Below, piece by piece: positions 39,642 through 47,652 of a DNA stretch of 64,000 nt. This DNA is from UM-FILTER-33-9 sp964530235 (GTDB lineage: Bacteria > Patescibacteriota > Microgenomatia > UBA1406 > GWC2-37-13): positions 62,001 through 126,000 of the forward strand of contig CAZGYB010000005.1 in NCBI GenBank assembly GCA_964530235.1, read 5' to 3'. The number at the start of each line of letters is the position of its first letter. The first letter of the stretch is position 1. The notes beneath the pieces were generated by a model. The model had not been told where the DNA came from. It saw only the letters and a program-made list of their open reading frames with translations, and did no database searches. The position numbers and the translations under genes were made by a program.

Positions 39642-42206
39642 TCAAACGAGGGTTGCGCTTACAACCCGATCTGCCTTATCGGAAAACCTCATGAGAATGA
39701 CTCCTTTTGCGGAACGGGAGCGTGGAGGTATTGCGGTGAGAGGTATCTTTACAATCTGGCCTCCGAGACTAGTGATGATGACAGTGGTATCAGTCTCATT
39801 GACGATTTGGACAAATACGATTTTTCCGATTTTTTCATCAACCGATGCAACTTTTACCCCTTTCCCGCCTCGGTGTTGTCCTTTGAAAAGAGATAAGTTG
39901 GTTTTTTTTCCAACGCCTCGCTCCCCGATTACCAGTATGTTTTTTTTAAACTCACTGTTTGAAAAAACGTCAGCTGAAGCAAGCATATCTTGTTCGTTCA
40001 GTTCAATTCCCCGTACCCCGATAGAAGATCTGCCGGTTGGCCGGACCTCACTTTCTTTGAATATAATCGTTTTTCCTCCCTTTGTGGTAAGAAGTATATT
40101 TTGGTTGCCGTCGGTAAGCTTCACCCAAAGGAGTTCGTCCCCCTGATCGAGGCGTATTGCAATAATGCCGTTTGATCGAATATTTGCAAAGTCATCAAAC
40201 GGTGTTTTTTTTACTGTTCCGTTTTTGGTGCACATAAAAACAAAACTGTTTTTTTGAGGAGCTGTTTGAGTATTTAAAGCTCCATAAGTCAAAATTGAGG
40301 TAACCGTTTCGTCCGGTCGAAGAGCAAGAAGATTCACAATCGCCTTGCCTTTTGACGTTCGTGATCCCTGAGGAATATCCCATACTCTGTTTTGAAAAAT
40401 GCGACCCTGATTGGTGAAAAACAACACGAAATCATGGGTCATTGCGGTTGTTATGTAATAGACATTGTCAGTTTCTTTTGTTTCGATTCCAGAGACTCCT
40501 TTTCCGCCCCGCTGTTGAACGCGGAATGTTTCACGGGGCACCTGTTTGATATATCCCTCTTTCGTAAGTACTACGATAACTTCTTTATTTTCAATAAGTT
40601 CCTCATCGGTAATTTCTCCGGGTCGGGATTTAACCACTCTTGTCAAACGCTCATCCCCGTATTTACTTTTTAAGTATAAAACCTCGTCTTTGATCACTTT
40701 AAGGATTTTAAAAATGTCTTTGAGAAGTGCTTCAAGATAGGCTATCGTTTCTCGTAACATGGCAAGTTCGTCTTCGATTTTACTTCTCTCAAGACCGGTT
40801 AACCGTCGCAGCTGCATTTCTAGAATTGCCTGAGTTTGTTCGAGAGAAAGACCGAACTTTTTCATGAGTTTTTCCCGTGCTTCTGGTTCGTCTTTCGCTT
40901 TTTTAATTACTGCAATTACTTCGTCGATATGATCTAAAGCGATAATATATCCTTCGAGAATGTGAGCACGTTTCTTGGCCATCATAAGTTCGTATTCAGA
41001 CCGTTTTGTCACCATTTCAACACGGTGTTTTAAGTATGCTTCAAGGATTGTTTTTATGGAAAGTGTTTGGGGGACGCCGTCAACAAGCGCGACTACATTG
41101 ACTGGAAACGAAGTCTGCATTTCCGTATATTTAAATAAGTTGTTGAGAACTTTTTTATACTGCGCATCGCGTTTCAATTCAATAACAATCCGTATTCCGT
41201 CTCGATCAGATTCATCACGAAGATCTGAAATTCCTACGATCTTTTTTTCGTTGACAAGCCGTGCAATTTTTTCAACAAGACTTGCCTTATTAACCTGGTA
41301 AGGAAGCTCTTTGACAATGATGGCCATCTTACCTTTTCCCAAATCTTCATCTTCGACTTTTGCACGAATGAGAACTTTACCCTTTCCGGTTATATAGGAT
41401 TGTTTAATATCAAGCGCTCCGTATATAATACCCCGTGTTGGAAAATCGGGACCTTTAATGTGTTGGAGAATATCGTCGATACTTGCGTTAAAATAGAGAT
41501 GTTTTTTTGAAGATAAGGACTTCTGTTTGTCACTCCCTTTGTTTTCTACTGTGCCTTTTTCGTGTTCTCCGTTTGTAATTTCCGCAGAATCGATCATCAT
41601 ACATATGGCGTCGACAATTTCGCTTAAATTATGGGGGGGAATTTTGGTTGCCATTCCAACTGCAATACCTTCGGCACCCATAAGAAGTAGATTGGGAAGT
41701 TTTGCAGGAAAGAATGCGGGTTCTTTGAGCGTTGCATCAAAATTATCGTTCCAGAGAACAGTATCTTTTTCAATGTCAAAGAGTAGTTCGTCGGAGATTT
41801 TACTCAGCTTAACTTCTGTATATCGCATTGCTGCAGGACCGTCTCCATCAATTGATCCGAAGTTGCCTTGTCCCTTTACGAGTGGATAACGCATAGAGAA
41901 ATCCTGTGCCATTCTGGCGAGGGATTCGTATACTGCGGAGTCTCCGTGCGGATGGTACTTACCAAGTACTTCGCCAACAACTTTTGCGGATTTTGAAAAT
42001 CTCGCGGTTGAAGTAAGACCCATTTTGTGCATTGCATACAGAATGCGACGGTGGACCGGCTTTAGGCCGTCTTTAACGTCGGGAAGGGCCCGAGATACAA
42101 TAACAGACATTGCATAATCAAGATACGCTCGTTTCATTTCTGCGGTGATTTCAGTCGTCACTTGTTTTGGGCCGATCTCGGGTTGTTTTGGTTGTGTATC
42201 CGACAT
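39642..42206 (-). CDS. gyrA: DNA gyrase subunit A
   Basis: 854 aa. The winged-helix/tower part has DYAMSVIVSRALPDVKDGLKPVHRRIL (~31) and AAMRYTEVKLS with the catalytic Tyr near residue 129. The C-terminal beta-pinwheel contains the GyrA box QQRGGKGVSG (~555) that separates gyrase from topoisomerase IV. A Lys/Gly/Ser-rich segment (residues ~209-237, ITNGEHEKGTVENKGSDKQK) is an insertion in a loop of the breakage-reunion domain. It follows ppa by 11 nt and works with gyrB at 42795. Confidence 0.96.
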   Translation of the reverse strand: MSDTQPKQPEIGPKQVTTEITAEMKRAYLDYAMSVIVSRALPDVKDGLKPVHRRILYAMHKMGLTSTARFSKSAKVVGEVLGKYHPHGDSAVYESLARMAQDFSMRYPLVKGQGNFGSIDGDGPAAMRYTEVKLSKISDELLFDIEKDTVLWNDNFDATLKEPAFFPAKLPNLLLMGAEGIAVGMATKIPPHNLSEIVDAICMMIDSAEITNGEHEKGTVENKGSDKQKSLSSKKHLYFNASIDDILQHIKGPDFPTRGIIYGALDIKQSYITGKGKVLIRAKVEDEDLGKGKMAIIVKELPYQVNKASLVEKIARLVNEKKIVGISDLRDESDRDGIRIVIELKRDAQYKKVLNNLFKYTEMQTSFPVNVVALVDGVPQTLSIKTILEAYLKHRVEMVTKRSEYELMMAKKRAHILEGYIIALDHIDEVIAVIKKAKDEPEAREKLMKKFGLSLEQTQAILEMQLRRLTGLERSKIEDELAMLRETIAYLEALLKDIFKILKVIKDEVLYLKSKYGDERLTRVVKSRPGEITDEELIENKEVIVVLTKEGYIKQVPRETFRVQQRGGKGVSGIETKETDNVYYITTAMTHDFVLFFTNQGRIFQNRVWDIPQGSRTSKGKAIVNLLALRPDETVTSILTYGALNTQTAPQKNSFVFMCTKNGTVKKTPFDDFANIRSNGIIAIRLDQGDELLWVKLTDGNQNILLTTKGGKTIIFKESEVRPTGRSSIGVRGIELNEQDMLASADVFSNSEFKKNILVIGERGVGKKTNLSLFKGQHRGGKGVKVASVDEKIGKIVFVQIVNETDTTVIITSLGGQIVKIPLTAIPPRSRSAKGVILMRFSDKADRVVSATLV

Positions 42207-42217
42207 AGGTTTATTAA

Positions 42218-42727
42218 TTAAGATGCTTTTTTAAGCGCTTTCAGGGCGTGATCTCGTGAGAGGAAATTCTTGGTTTTCACCCACTTCCCTTTTTCCAGTT
42301 CTTTGTAATGATTAAAAAAATGTTGTATTTTTTTTCGGGTCGTTTCGTTTAAGTCGTGTATATCTTTTATTTCAGAAAGAAACGGGTCAACCTTATCGAG
42401 AGGTACAGCAAGAATCTTTGTATCAATTCCTTCCTCGTCTTCCATTTCGAGCATTCCGATAGGTCGTGCTGGGATGACGGTTCCCGGATGAACTGGATAG
42501 GTTGATATCACAAGGACATCCGCAGGATCACCATCTTCCGCATGAGTATTTGGGACAAATCCATAGTTAAATGGATAAACCATTGTAGTAAATGCAAACC
42601 GGTCGACCATGAGATATCCTGACTCTTTATCAAGTTCATACTTTATTGCGGATCCCTGAGGGATTTCAACAACAACGTTTATTTCCTCGGGAAACTGTTT
42701 TCCTGAACTCAGTTTTGAAAGATTCAT
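42218..42727 (-). CDS. ppa: Inorganic pyrophosphatase (family I)
   Basis: 169 aa. Family I soluble PPase: VVVEIPQGSAIKYELD, YPFNYGFVPNT, and the metal-binding DGDPADVLV (residues ~66-74), then DEEGIDTKILAVPL and HFFNHYKELEKGKWVK. It removes pyrophosphate made by synthetases and polymerases. It lies between gyrB and gyrA on the same strand, separated from gyrB by a small repeat with a hairpin. No SD or consensus -10 at a fixed distance was recognised. Confidence 0.96.
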   Translation of the reverse strand: MNLSKLSSGKQFPEEINVVVEIPQGSAIKYELDKESGYLMVDRFAFTTMVYPFNYGFVPNTHAEDGDPADVLVISTYPVHPGTVIPARPIGMLEMEDEEGIDTKILAVPLDKVDPFLSEIKDIHDLNETTRKKIQHFFNHYKELEKGKWVKTKNFLSRDHALKALKKAS

Positions 42728-42743
42728 ATATAGATTTATTTAA

Positions 42744-42789
42744 TAGTTAACATATAACATGTAACATATAACATTGTGAGTTATATGTT
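42744..42789 (-). repeat. Heptad repeat with inverted end between gyrB and ppa
   Basis: TAACATA, TAACATG, TAACATA, TAACATT in strict 7-bp register, then a perfect inverted repeat AACATATAAC (42763-42772) with GTTATATGTT (42780-42789), loop 7 nt. The words differ, but the architecture is that of the repeats at 14322 and 16296. Confidence 0.8.
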
Positions 42790-42794
42790 TCGAG

Positions 42795-44726
42795 CTATAC
42801 ATCCAAATTTGCCAATTTCGCATGGGTTGTAATAAATTTTTTTCTGGGTGGAACCTCATCACCCATAAGCATTGCAAAGACATGATCTGATTCTTGTTCG
42901 TCTGAAACCGTTACCTGTTTTAAAATCCGGTTCTGCGGGTTCATAGTGGTCTCCCATAATTGTTCAGGATTCATTTCTCCGAGTCCTTTGTAACGCTGTA
43001 CAACCGGGTTTGACTTTTCGTCAGTTGCAATTTTTTTTAAGACTCTGCTTTTTTCTTCTTCAGAATAGGCATACTGTACTTTTTTTCCGTACTGGATTTT
43101 GAAAAGCGGAGGCTGTGCCACATAAAGATGCCCGTTTTGAATAATTGCAGGCATATGTCTGAAAAAGAATGTTAAGAGCAGTGTTCGGATGTGTTCCCCG
43201 TCCACATCGGCATCAGTCATTATTACTACTTTATGGTAGCGGAGTTTTTTGTAGTCAATGGTTTCGCCGATACCCATTCCAAGCGCAATAACAAGATCTT
43301 TTATTTCTCGGAAGGCAAGAACTTTATCAAGATAAGCTCTTTCGGTATTCAGAACTTTACCGCGAAGCGGCAGAATCGCCTGAAATTTTCGGTCTCTCCC
43401 CTGTTTAGCGGTGCCACCGGCAGAGTTACCTTCGACCATAAAAAGCTCAGATTTTGCCGGGTCACGCTCTGCACAGTCTGCAAGTTTTCCAGGGAGAGTT
43501 GACCCTTCTAAAGCGCCTTTTCGCAGGACTGCTTCTTTTGCAGCCTTGGCAGCGAGTCTGGCTTTTTGTGCGAGAAGAATCTTTGCAAGTATTTCCTTAC
43601 CGACTTTCGGATTTTCTTCGAAATAAACGTCAAGGTATTCGGATACCGCCTGTTGAACAAATGACTGAACCTCTGAGTTGCCCAGTTTAGTTTTTGTTTG
43701 TCCCTCAAACTGGAGATTGGTTGATGGCATTTTTACATAGACTATTGCGGTAAGCCCTTCTTTTATGTCGTCGCCTGTGAGCGGATCTCCTGAATCTTTT
43801 TCACTCAGCTCTTTTTTAGCATAGTTATTGATGGCCTTGGTAAGAGCCATGCGGAAACCAGTAAGATGAGTTCCTCCTTCATGGGTGTTAATGACATTAA
43901 CAAAAGAGTAGACAATTTCATTCATTGAGTCGTTATACTGTATAGAAATTTCAGCTTCTTTATCTCCTTCAGCTTTACGAATATGAATCGGGTCGTGAAG
44001 TACTTTTTTTCCACGGTTAAGGTCATTTATGAGAGAAATAATTCCTCCATCAAAGAAATAAGCAAGTTTGTCGGAGGATTTTAAATTTTCAATATGGAAC
44101 ATGACATTCTTAATAAGATAAGCACGTTCCTTCAGTTGTTTTTTTAGAATTTGATAGTTAATTTCTATTGTTTCGTTAAAGATTGATTTATCAGGGATAA
44201 AAGACACCGCAGTGCCTTGTGAGAAAGGAAATTTAAGAAGGGAGTCTTTTACCTTTTGTACTTTATACTGTGGAACGCCTCGTTTGTATTCTTGCCGGTA
44301 CAACTTTCCGTCCCGTTTTATTTCAATAATTACATGGTCAGAAAGCGCGTTTACAACTGAAGCTCCGACGCCATGAAGCCCTCCTGAAATTTTATACGCT
44401 CCCTGGGAAAATTTTCCACCGGCATGGAGCTTTGTCATAACTATTTCGAGTGCCGAAGTATTGTACTTTGGAATGATATCGACGGGAATACCGCGACCGT
44501 CGTCAAATACGGTAAAATAACCGTTTTCCTCGATTCGGACAACGACATTTTTGCAAAAACCGGCAAGCGCCTCATCAATCGCATTATCGACAATTTCATT
44601 CAGACAGTGATTTACCCCTGCCTGTGACGTTGTTCCGATATACATTCCCGGCCGTTTTCTGACCGGTTCCAAGCCTTCAAGAACAACAATGGATTCTGCT
44701 CCGTAATCTGATTTATTTTTTGGCAT
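42795..44726 (-). CDS. gyrB: DNA gyrase subunit B
   Basis: 643 aa. GHKL ATPase domain: VRKRPGMYIGTT, NEIVDNAIDEALAGF, DDGRGIPVDI, GGLHGVGASVVNALS. Toprim domain: LFMVEGNSAGGTAKQGRDR (~424) and IMTDADVDGEHIRTLLLTF (~500). C-terminus RYKGLGEMNPEQLWETTMNP and FIT.HA. Gyrase rather than ParE by partnership with gyrA downstream. TATAAT lies 8 nt before the ATG, so the leader is at most 1-2 nt. Confidence 0.96.
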   Translation of the reverse strand: MPKNKSDYGAESIVVLEGLEPVRKRPGMYIGTTSQAGVNHCLNEIVDNAIDEALAGFCKNVVVRIEENGYFTVFDDGRGIPVDIIPKYNTSALEIVMTKLHAGGKFSQGAYKISGGLHGVGASVVNALSDHVIIEIKRDGKLYRQEYKRGVPQYKVQKVKDSLLKFPFSQGTAVSFIPDKSIFNETIEINYQILKKQLKERAYLIKNVMFHIENLKSSDKLAYFFDGGIISLINDLNRGKKVLHDPIHIRKAEGDKEAEISIQYNDSMNEIVYSFVNVINTHEGGTHLTGFRMALTKAINNYAKKELSEKDSGDPLTGDDIKEGLTAIVYVKMPSTNLQFEGQTKTKLGNSEVQSFVQQAVSEYLDVYFEENPKVGKEILAKILLAQKARLAAKAAKEAVLRKGALEGSTLPGKLADCAERDPAKSELFMVEGNSAGGTAKQGRDRKFQAILPLRGKVLNTERAYLDKVLAFREIKDLVIALGMGIGETIDYKKLRYHKVVIMTDADVDGEHIRTLLLTFFFRHMPAIIQNGHLYVAQPPLFKIQYGKKVQYAYSEEEKSRVLKKIATDEKSNPVVQRYKGLGEMNPEQLWETTMNPQNRILKQVTVSDEQESDHVFAMLMGDEVPPRKKFITTHAKLANLDV

Positions 44727-44734
44727 GAGGATTC

Positions 44735-44740
44735 ATTATA
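44735..44740 (-). promoter_or_regulatory. gyrB -10 box TATAAT, 8 nt before the start
   Basis: TATAAT-GAATCCTC-ATG on the minus strand. Confidence 0.6.
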
Positions 44741-44787
44741 GCGTATTTTTAAGGCCAAGTAAAGATGTAAATAAGGAATAAATTTAT

Positions 44788-44818
44788 AAAAAACTCCCTC
44801 TCTCGAGGGAATTTTTTA
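44788..44818 (-). terminator. Rho-independent terminator after rplJ-rplL
   Basis: TCCCTC (44795-44800) pairs with GAGGGA (44805-44810) across TCTC. On the minus strand GTTTTTTATAAATT follows. About 86 nt lie between the rplL stop and this hairpin. Confidence 0.85.
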
Positions 44819-44890
44819 ATGGTTGTTTGTTTAGTGACTGTTAAAAATCGAATTCTTCGTTTTCGATGGTGATGAAAACTCAGAATCTCG

Positions 44891-44912
44891 TTAAAGTAAC
44901 AAGTTACTTTAA
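44891..44912 (-). repeat. Perfect inverted repeat over the rplL stop codon
   Basis: TTAAAGTAAC and GTTACTTTAA flank AA on the plus strand; the rplL stop codon is inside (44904-44906). In the mRNA it can form a 9-bp A/U-rich stem closed by CUUG. No T-run follows. Confidence 0.6.
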
Positions 44913-45302
44913 CTCGACTTTTCCTCCGGCTGCTTCTACTTTTTTCTTTGCTTCTTCAGCTTCAGCTTTTTTGACGTCTTTGACCAGTTCTTGTGGCGCC
45001 GACTCAACGAGTTTTTTTGCATCCATAAGACCGAGAGACGGGACGATTTCACGGACAGCCTTGATGACTGCAAGTTTGTTTGCTCCGGCATCGGTCAATA
45101 CAACCGTAAAGGAAGTTTTTTCCTCGGCTGGAGCAGTTGATGCTGCAGCTCCTGCTGCTGGTACTGCTGCTGCAACTGGCATTGCTGAAACGCCGAATTT
45201 TTCTTCCAGATATTTTGCAAGATCAGCCATTTCTATTACGGTAAGACCTTCGATTTCTTTTGCAATTTTTTCTAGTTTTTCTGATAGTTTAACCTCTGAC
45301 AT
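44904..45302 (-). CDS. rplL: Ribosomal protein L7/L12
   Basis: 132 aa. N-terminal dimerisation helices (KLEKIAKEIEGLTVIEMADLAKYLEEKF), Ala-rich hinge (~37-60), and C-terminal domain EKTSFTVVLTDAGANKLAVIKAVREI with GLMDAKKLVESAPQELVKDV, which contacts translation factors. A very strong SD, AAGGGGGTGA, precedes the ATG by 7 nt, fitting the need for several copies per ribosome. A short heptad-repeat fragment lies between it and rplJ. Terminator at 44788. Confidence 0.97.
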   Translation of the reverse strand: MSEVKLSEKLEKIAKEIEGLTVIEMADLAKYLEEKFGVSAMPVAAAVPAAGAAASTAPAEEKTSFTVVLTDAGANKLAVIKAVREIVPSLGLMDAKKLVESAPQELVKDVKKAEAEEAKKKVEAAGGKVELK

Positions 45303-45309
45303 GTACGTT

Positions 45310-45319
45310 TCACCCCCTT
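45310..45319 (-). promoter_or_regulatory. Strong Shine-Dalgarno site of rplL
   Basis: AAGGGGGTGA on the minus strand, 7 nt before ATG 45302. Confidence 0.85.
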
Positions 45320-45329
45320 TTTGATTATT

Positions 45330-45358
45330 AATTTCTAAATCCTAAATACAAAAAATGT
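45330..45358 (-). repeat. Heptad repeat fragment between rplJ and rplL
   Basis: TTCTAAA, TCCTAAA, TACAAAA in 7-bp register on the plus strand, the same dialect as 15486 and 19080. Confidence 0.55.
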
Positions 45359-45360
45359 AT

Positions 45361-45906
45361 TTATCCATTGCTTTGCGACTTTGTTTTTAAAATGTAAACT
45401 AATTTCTGTGTATTGTATGACAAGGCATGAGAAAAATGACTGAGAGGGCTTTTCATGCTTCCGATTATGGTTGCGAGAAGCTCGTTTCGTCCGGGAAGCT
45501 TTGCAATTCGAAGGAGATCGTCGGAGTCATAAGCAACGGAGTCAAGACATCCTGCTCGAAAGGACAACGACTTTTCATCTTTGCTGAAGTTGAAAAAAAT
45601 ATGCATTCCTTCACTCCAATCTGTGCCGAATGATACCAAAGCAGTGTGTTCCTTTAAATGGGAAAGCATTTTGAAAAGCTCCTTGAATTGCGAGCTCTTT
45701 ATGTTTTGACTAAGTTTTCCGACCGCCTTTTTCAGGAGCGTATTTTTGGTGACTCGAATTGAAGAACCTGATTTCTTTAAAGATTTTCGAAGTACCTCCA
45801 TTTTTATGTGAGGCGTTTTTTCAAATTGAATGAGCGTAAAATGAGGATGTTTATTAAAAATATCAATCAACTCACTTACCTGAAGCTGTTTTTTTGTATT
45901 TGCCAT
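45361..45906 (-). CDS. rplJ: Ribosomal protein L10
   Basis: 181 aa. N-terminal RNA-binding domain (KKQLQVSELIDIFNKHPHFTLIQFEKTPHIKMEVLRKSLKKSGSSIRVTKNTLLKKAVG) has the L10 fold order. The usual Ala-rich region is weak and the C-terminal L12-binding helix is short and basic (HFSHALSYNTQKLVYILKTKS). It forms the ribosomal stalk base with L12 encoded just downstream. A ~120-nt leader containing a perfect hairpin precedes it. Divergent enough that only context and the N-terminal pattern make the call firm. Confidence 0.88.
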   Translation of the reverse strand: MANTKKQLQVSELIDIFNKHPHFTLIQFEKTPHIKMEVLRKSLKKSGSSIRVTKNTLLKKAVGKLSQNIKSSQFKELFKMLSHLKEHTALVSFGTDWSEGMHIFFNFSKDEKSLSFRAGCLDSVAYDSDDLLRIAKLPGRNELLATIIGSMKSPLSHFSHALSYNTQKLVYILKTKSQSNG

Positions 45907-46027
45907 ATGTGTTCACTTGCTCCGACGTAACGTCGGAGTCTCCTTTAGGAAATAGTATTATTTTATAGTCCCTCGATTTATATTTTTTGAAAATAAAAAT
46001 TTCGGGATAAACCTAAAGTCTTGGTGA
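45907..46027 (-). promoter_or_regulatory. Candidate L10 leader (autoregulatory 5' UTR)
   Basis: The transcript from the promoter at 46034-46062 has about 120 nt before rplJ. It contains the perfect stem CTCCGACG/CGTCGGAG (45920-45938, loop TAA on the plus strand) 13 nt before the start codon, and an AAAGGAG just 5' of that stem. Position and role would fit binding by L10-L12, but the Rfam L10-leader consensus was not verified. Confidence 0.5.
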
Positions 46028-46033
46028 AATTCA

Positions 46034-46062
46034 AGTATACTCTCCTTTGATTCAAAAATCAA
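46034..46062 (-). promoter_or_regulatory. rplJ-rplL promoter
   Basis: TTGATT (46057-46062) and TATACT (46034-46039) with a 17-bp spacer on the minus strand. Confidence 0.6.
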
Positions 46063-46064
46063 CC

Positions 46065-46367
46065 TTAATTCATTTCGCTTAACAGTTCTTTGAGTGTTTT
46101 TCCGGTTTTTGCTGTTTTTTCCTCTTTCTTTGATTTTTTTGAGCCTCGTGTTGCCTGAATTTGTTTTGCAATTTCCTGTTTTTTTTGGAATCGCTCAACC
46201 TTTCCTTTTGTATCGACAAAACGGTGTTCTCCGGTATAAAACGGATGACATTTGAAGCATACTTCAACTGCAATATTTTGACTGACAGAACCCGTTATAA
46301 ATGTATTACCGCATGAACAGGTAACTTTTGTATCATGATAGTAGGTAGGATGAATTTTCGATTTCAT
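46065..46367 (-). CDS. rpmE: Ribosomal protein L31 with a long C-terminal tail
   Basis: 100 aa against ~70 in most bacteria. Starts MKSKIHPTYYHDTKVTCSCGNTF; the Cys of CSCG and CFKCHPFYTGEHRF are the zinc ligands of the C+ type, so zinc-binding is retained. The last ~35 residues are a Lys-rich tail (QATRGSKKSKKEEKTAKTGKT). It bridges the subunits. TATAAT lies 8 nt before the ATG (46376-46381), near-leaderless. Confidence 0.95.
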   Translation of the reverse strand: MKSKIHPTYYHDTKVTCSCGNTFITGSVSQNIAVEVCFKCHPFYTGEHRFVDTKGKVERFQKKQEIAKQIQATRGSKKSKKEEKTAKTGKTLKELLSEMN

Positions 46368-46375
46368 AGGTTTTA

Positions 46376-46381
46376 ATTATA
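46376..46381 (-). promoter_or_regulatory. rpmE -10 box TATAAT, 8 nt before the start
   Basis: TATAAT-TAAAACCT-ATG on the minus strand. Confidence 0.55.
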
Positions 46382-46428
46382 CCCTTTTGCTTTTAAATTG
46401 CAACGGTTAATACGAAAAGCGGTTTTTG

Positions 46429-47652
46429 TTATTCAACTTCGAGATGATTCTTGTATCGGATGAGTTCGGGTACTTTTTTTGCCATAAATAGTGTTACAAA
46501 GAGAGTGCCCAATCCACCAAAAACTACCGTTAAGGGTGCTCCAATTATGGATGCGAGTATACCTGACTCGAGTTCACCGAGCTGAGGACCTCCCATATAA
46601 AACATCATATTAATTGAGACCATTCTTCCTCGGAGCTGGTCCGGAGTAATCATTTGCCGGAGCGTGTTTCTTACAATACTGCTGACCATATCTCCCGCTC
46701 CAACGATACATAACGCTATTAGAGAGAGAACAAAAAACTGGGATATGCCGAAAATCATAGTCGCAAAACCATAGAGAGTTATTCCGATAAGCATTGCCTT
46801 TCCCTGACTTTGGGATGTGTTGAGAGATGAAAACAGTATTCCGACTATGATCGCTCCTACAGATGGAGCAGTATAGAGCAGGCCTAATTCGCGTGGTCCT
46901 ACGTGTAAGATTTCTGTTGCAAAAATAGGCATAAGAGTCATTGCGCTTCCAAATAATGTTGCAAAAAAATCCAAAACCATGGTCCCCCATAAGAGGGGTG
47001 TTTTTGCTACAAACATGACTCCTTCCTTTAATCCGGTCAGACTGATTGTATTGTGATCTGGTGGAGTATGCGGTAGGCTGATGAATAGGATTGAACCGAT
47101 AACCACGAGAAAAGTTATGGTGTTTACTGCATAGGTTCCTGCAACTCCAATATATGCGATGACAAAGCCACCCAACGCGGGACCCACAATAAGAGAAAGC
47201 TGATACGAAATACTGTTTAGACTTACTGCATGGATAAAGTCGTGTTTTGGGACAAGATGGGGAACGAGTGACTGGCGGGCAGGATTATCAAATGCATAAA
47301 TTCCCGCATTAAGAGCAATGAGGAAATACAAGAGAACGACATTTTCTACGCGAGCGATTGTTGCTACAGTCAGTGTAACGGCAAATAAAAAAGAAAGCGA
47401 CTGTGTTATCAGGAGAAGCTTTTTTCTGTTGAAGTGATCTGCAGCTATTCCCCCAAGAAGCGAAAAGACAAGGATTGGAAGAATTCTGCATAATCCGATA
47501 AGTCCGAGTGCAAGTGGGGATTTAGTAAGGGTATAAATATGCCAGTTGATACCGACATTTTGCATTTCAGTTCCGATTCGAGAGAGGAACATTGCAGTCC
47601 AGAGGGTCCGGAATGACGGGTATGACAGAGCTTTCAATGCAGGAAGTTTCAT
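46429..47652 (-). CDS. MFS transporter, EntS-like exporter
   Basis: 407 aa, about 11-12 membrane helices. FRTLWTAMFLSRIGTEMQNVGINWHIY at the N-terminus, GGIAADHFNRKKLL (the loop 2-3 motif of the family), and DNPARQSLVPHLV with RNTLRQMITPDQLRGRMVSINMMFYMGGPQLGELESG match the MFS_3/EntS group. It likely exports a small molecule; the substrate is unknown. Coupled by ATGA to the release factor gene upstream, an odd pairing by function. Confidence 0.88.
   Translation of the reverse strand: MKLPALKALSYPSFRTLWTAMFLSRIGTEMQNVGINWHIYTLTKSPLALGLIGLCRILPILVFSLLGGIAADHFNRKKLLLITQSLSFLFAVTLTVATIARVENVVLLYFLIALNAGIYAFDNPARQSLVPHLVPKHDFIHAVSLNSISYQLSLIVGPALGGFVIAYIGVAGTYAVNTITFLVVIGSILFISLPHTPPDHNTISLTGLKEGVMFVAKTPLLWGTMVLDFFATLFGSAMTLMPIFATEILHVGPRELGLLYTAPSVGAIIVGILFSSLNTSQSQGKAMLIGITLYGFATMIFGISQFFVLSLIALCIVGAGDMVSSIVRNTLRQMITPDQLRGRMVSINMMFYMGGPQLGELESGILASIIGAPLTVVFGGLGTLFVTLFMAKKVPELIRYKNHLEVE

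Noticed and set aside
39562..40146. 194-aa plus-strand open frame over the gyrA 3' end
   Set aside because: Opposite-strand shadow of gyrA; composition and motifs belong to gyrA and no start signal was seen.
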